DNA of 7,352 bases, taken from DATDMG01 sp036518955 (GTDB taxonomy: Bacteria; Actinomycetota; Actinomycetes; Actinomycetales; Kineosporiaceae). The translations under genes were made by a program, and so were the position numbers. The stretch lies in contig DATDMG010000041.1 of the NCBI GenBank assembly GCA_036518955.1, positions 1-7,352 of the forward strand, written 5' to 3'. Shown here piece after piece: positions 6,036 to 7,352 of the stretch; the first letter of the stretch is position 1, and each line of letters opens with the position of its first letter. The notes below the pieces were generated by a model. That model saw only the letters and a list, made by a program, of their open reading frames with translations, was not told the origin of the DNA and ran no database searches.

Positions 6036-7352
6036 TCAGCTGACGTGCGTGGTCGGCGGCGGGGCCGTCGCCGGCCTCGACGGGGTGGTGCTCGTCGCGG
6101 TGGTCGACGCGGTGGTGGTGGTCGTCGTCGGGTTCGACGTCGTGCTCGTCGTGGTGCTTGGGGTCGTCGTGGTGGCAGTCACCTGCTCGGTGAAGACGGC
6201 GGACACCGACAGCGTCGCGTGCAGGGGCAGGACCGTGCAGTCCGGTCCCGACACGGTGGCGCACCCGGTCCACCGGACGAAGGCGAACCCGTAGGCAGCT
6301 TCGGCGTGCAGTGTCGAGGCGCGGCCGCGTGGGATCGTGATCGTACAGGTTTGTGCGCAGTCGGCGGGGCCGCTGATCTGCCCCGAGCCGACCACGTTCA
6401 CGGTCAGCTGCGTCGTCTGGTTGGTGGTGGTCCGCGGGGCGGGCGGGGGAGCGGCGCCGGTCGCCGCTGTTGCCATCGTGCGGTCCGGCGAGCCGGCGCC
6501 CGAGGTCGGGCTTCCGCCACCAGGGGGCGTCGACGAGGCCGAGCGGCTCGCCTGCGAGCTCTGTTTCACGTACCACACCGCACCACCCGCGAGCAGCAGG
6601 ACGATCACCGCCAGCAGCGCGATCACGAGCCCGCCGCCGCGCCGCGGGCCGTCGTCCGAGGGCGCGCCGAGCGGCGTCCGCACGGCAGCCGTGCCGTGGC
6701 GGTAGGGGTCGGCCGGCGGGGTGCCGTGGCGGTAGGGGGGGGCCGGCGCGCGGTAGGCATCGGGCGGCGTCCGGCCGGCACTCGCTCCGGGGCGGTCGGC
6801 GACCGGGCCGGCCGGGTGGCCGGGGTAGCCGGCCTGAGGCGCCAGCCGCTCGGTCGGCGCCGCAGGTGCTGCCGGTGGTGGGGCGTGCCTGAACGGCCCG
6901 GCCTGCGGCGAGGTCTGGCGCTGCGGGGACGGCGGGACCTGTGGGGCCGGCGAGGACGGCGGGACCTGCGGGGCCGGCGAGGACGGCGGGACCTGCGGCG
7001 AGGACGGGATCCGGGGCGAGTCGGCGGTCCGGGGCGGCGCCCCGGGCGCGGCCGCTGGGGTCGCGGCCGGCGCGTCGGCGGAGAGCGGGACGGTGCGAGG
7101 CGCCGGCTGGCCCTGGGGCAGGCCCCCGTAGACCTCGGCGCCCGGAGGTAGGGCGCTGGACAGGGCGGCGCCGGAGGCGGTGCTCCTGGACAGCGGCCCT
7201 GACGGCAGCCGGGGGTCCGGCTCGGTCGGCAGCACCGCGCCGGAGGCGAGCCAGGCGGCACCGAGGGCGACGGCGTGCTTGGGGTGGGTGTCGACGGCGA
7301 TCGGGCGGCCCAGTTCGGCGCCGACGAGCTGGGCGACCAGGGGCATCCGGGA
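6036..7352 (-). CDS. Hsp70-like ATPase fused to a membrane span and extracellular beta-repeat domain (5' part missing)
   Basis: Only the C-terminal 438 codons are in the window; residue numbers count from the Met at 7346. Residues 1-36 match the last helix and strand of the Hsp70/DnaK ATPase domain (RMPLVAQL...HPKHAVALGAA; compare RMPAVQKL...DEAVAIGAA in DnaK). A Pro/Ala/Ser-rich linker follows (about 40-235) with short repeats. After RRGGG comes a single hydrophobic span (239-259), then a second disordered stretch. Residues about 313-387 form a beta domain with four cysteines (330, 334, 362, 370) and the pattern G-x-F-x-x-W-x-G, like divergent InlB B-repeats of secreted proteins. The last 46 residues are Thr/Pro/Ser-rich. 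The expected topology is ATPase inside and beta domain outside. No Hsp70 substrate-binding domain lies between the ATPase and the span. Its role is unknown; it may be a membrane-linked chaperone-like sensor or a cell-wall-associated protein. Confidence 0.85.
   Translation of the reverse strand, partial: SRMPLVAQLVGAELGRPIAVDTHPKHAVALGAAWLASGAVLPTEPDPRLPSGPLSRSTASGAALSSALPPGAEVYGGLPQGQPAPRTVPLSADAPAATPAAAPGAPPRTADSPRIPSSPQVPPSSPAPQVPPSSPAPQVPPSPQRQTSPQAGPFRHAPPPAAPAAPTERLAPQAGYPGHPAGPVADRPGASAGRTPPDAYRAPAPPYRHGTPPADPYRHGTAAVRTPLGAPSDDGPRRGGGLVIALLAVIVLLLAGGAVWYVKQSSQASRSASSTPPGGGSPTSGAGSPDRTMATAATGAAPPPAPRTTTNQTTQLTVNVVGSGQISGPADCAQTCTITIPRGRASTLHAEAAYGFAFVRWTGCATVSGPDCTVLPLHATLSVSAVFTEQVTATTTTPSTTTSTTSNPTTTTTTASTTATSTTPSRPATAPPPTTHVS
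6691..6738 (-). repeat. Direct repeat encoding PYRHGT
   Basis: An 18-base sequence starting GTGCCGTGGCGG occurs at 6691-6708 and 6721-6738, 30 bases apart. On the coding strand each copy encodes YRHGT in the Pro-rich linker of the Hsp70-like protein. A third, looser copy of the theme may be the nearby DAYRAPAP. This fits repeat expansion in a disordered linker. Confidence 0.6.
6931..7005 (-). repeat. 27-bp tandem repeat in the Hsp70-like linker
   Basis: Two 27-base units (6931-6957 and 6958-6984) differ by one base and are followed by a shortened 21-base copy (6985-7005). They encode the 9-residue unit APQVPPSSP in the proline-rich cytoplasmic linker. The near identity suggests recent duplication by slippage, so the copy number probably varies between strains. 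Confidence 0.8.

Noticed and set aside
6931..7005. Tandem repeats considered as a CRISPR array
   Set aside because: The units are directly adjacent without unique spacers and encode an in-frame peptide repeat.
6045..7151. Long plus-strand open frame opposite the Hsp70-like gene
   Set aside because: It is nearly all Arg and Gly, the mirror of the Pro- and Thr-rich coding strand. No motif.

Overview
The window is very GC-rich, with strong G/C preference at third codon positions and purine-rich ribosome binding sites. It reads as chromosomal DNA of a high-GC actinobacterium. The mix of a PilZ protein, a GT4 glycosyltransferase, an amylo-alpha-1,6-glucosidase and a membrane-anchored Hsp70-like protein would fit the Frankia/Geodermatophilus/Pseudonocardia side of the phylum, but I cannot fix a genus. 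No transposase, integrase, CRISPR array, tRNA or rRNA was seen.

Layout, left to right. (1) Positions 113-916, minus strand: a PilZ-domain protein, probably a cyclic-di-GMP receptor. (2) Positions 1121-1519, minus strand: a small single-domain cupin whose classical metal ligands are largely missing. (3) Positions 1520-2747: about 1.2 kb with no convincing gene. It separates the divergent cupin and glycosyltransferase genes and carries several palindromes and short repeats, including a CRP/GlxR-like operator (GTGA-N6-TCAC) near the glycosyltransferase side. (4) Positions 2748-3833, plus strand: a GT4 glycosyltransferase starting at GTG. (5) Positions 3787-5925, minus strand: a 712-residue glycogen-debranching-type amylo-alpha-1,6-glucosidase. 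Genes 4 and 5 converge and overlap tail-to-tail by 47 bases. (6) Positions 6036-7352, minus strand: the 3' part of a gene whose product ends an Hsp70-type ATPase domain and then runs into a Pro-rich linker, one membrane span, a four-cysteine extracellular beta-repeat domain and a Thr-rich tail. Its start lies outside the window.

How they fit together: the glycosyltransferase and the debranching-type glucosidase are the only pair with an obvious shared theme, namely making or trimming an alpha-glucan or related glycoconjugate. The CRP-like site upstream of the glycosyltransferase would fit carbon control. The PilZ protein and the cupin share a strand but are 204 bases apart and need not be one unit. 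The most unusual item is the Hsp70-like transmembrane fusion, which appears to have no substrate-binding domain. Otherwise the gene content looks ordinary, and I found no clear new multi-gene system.
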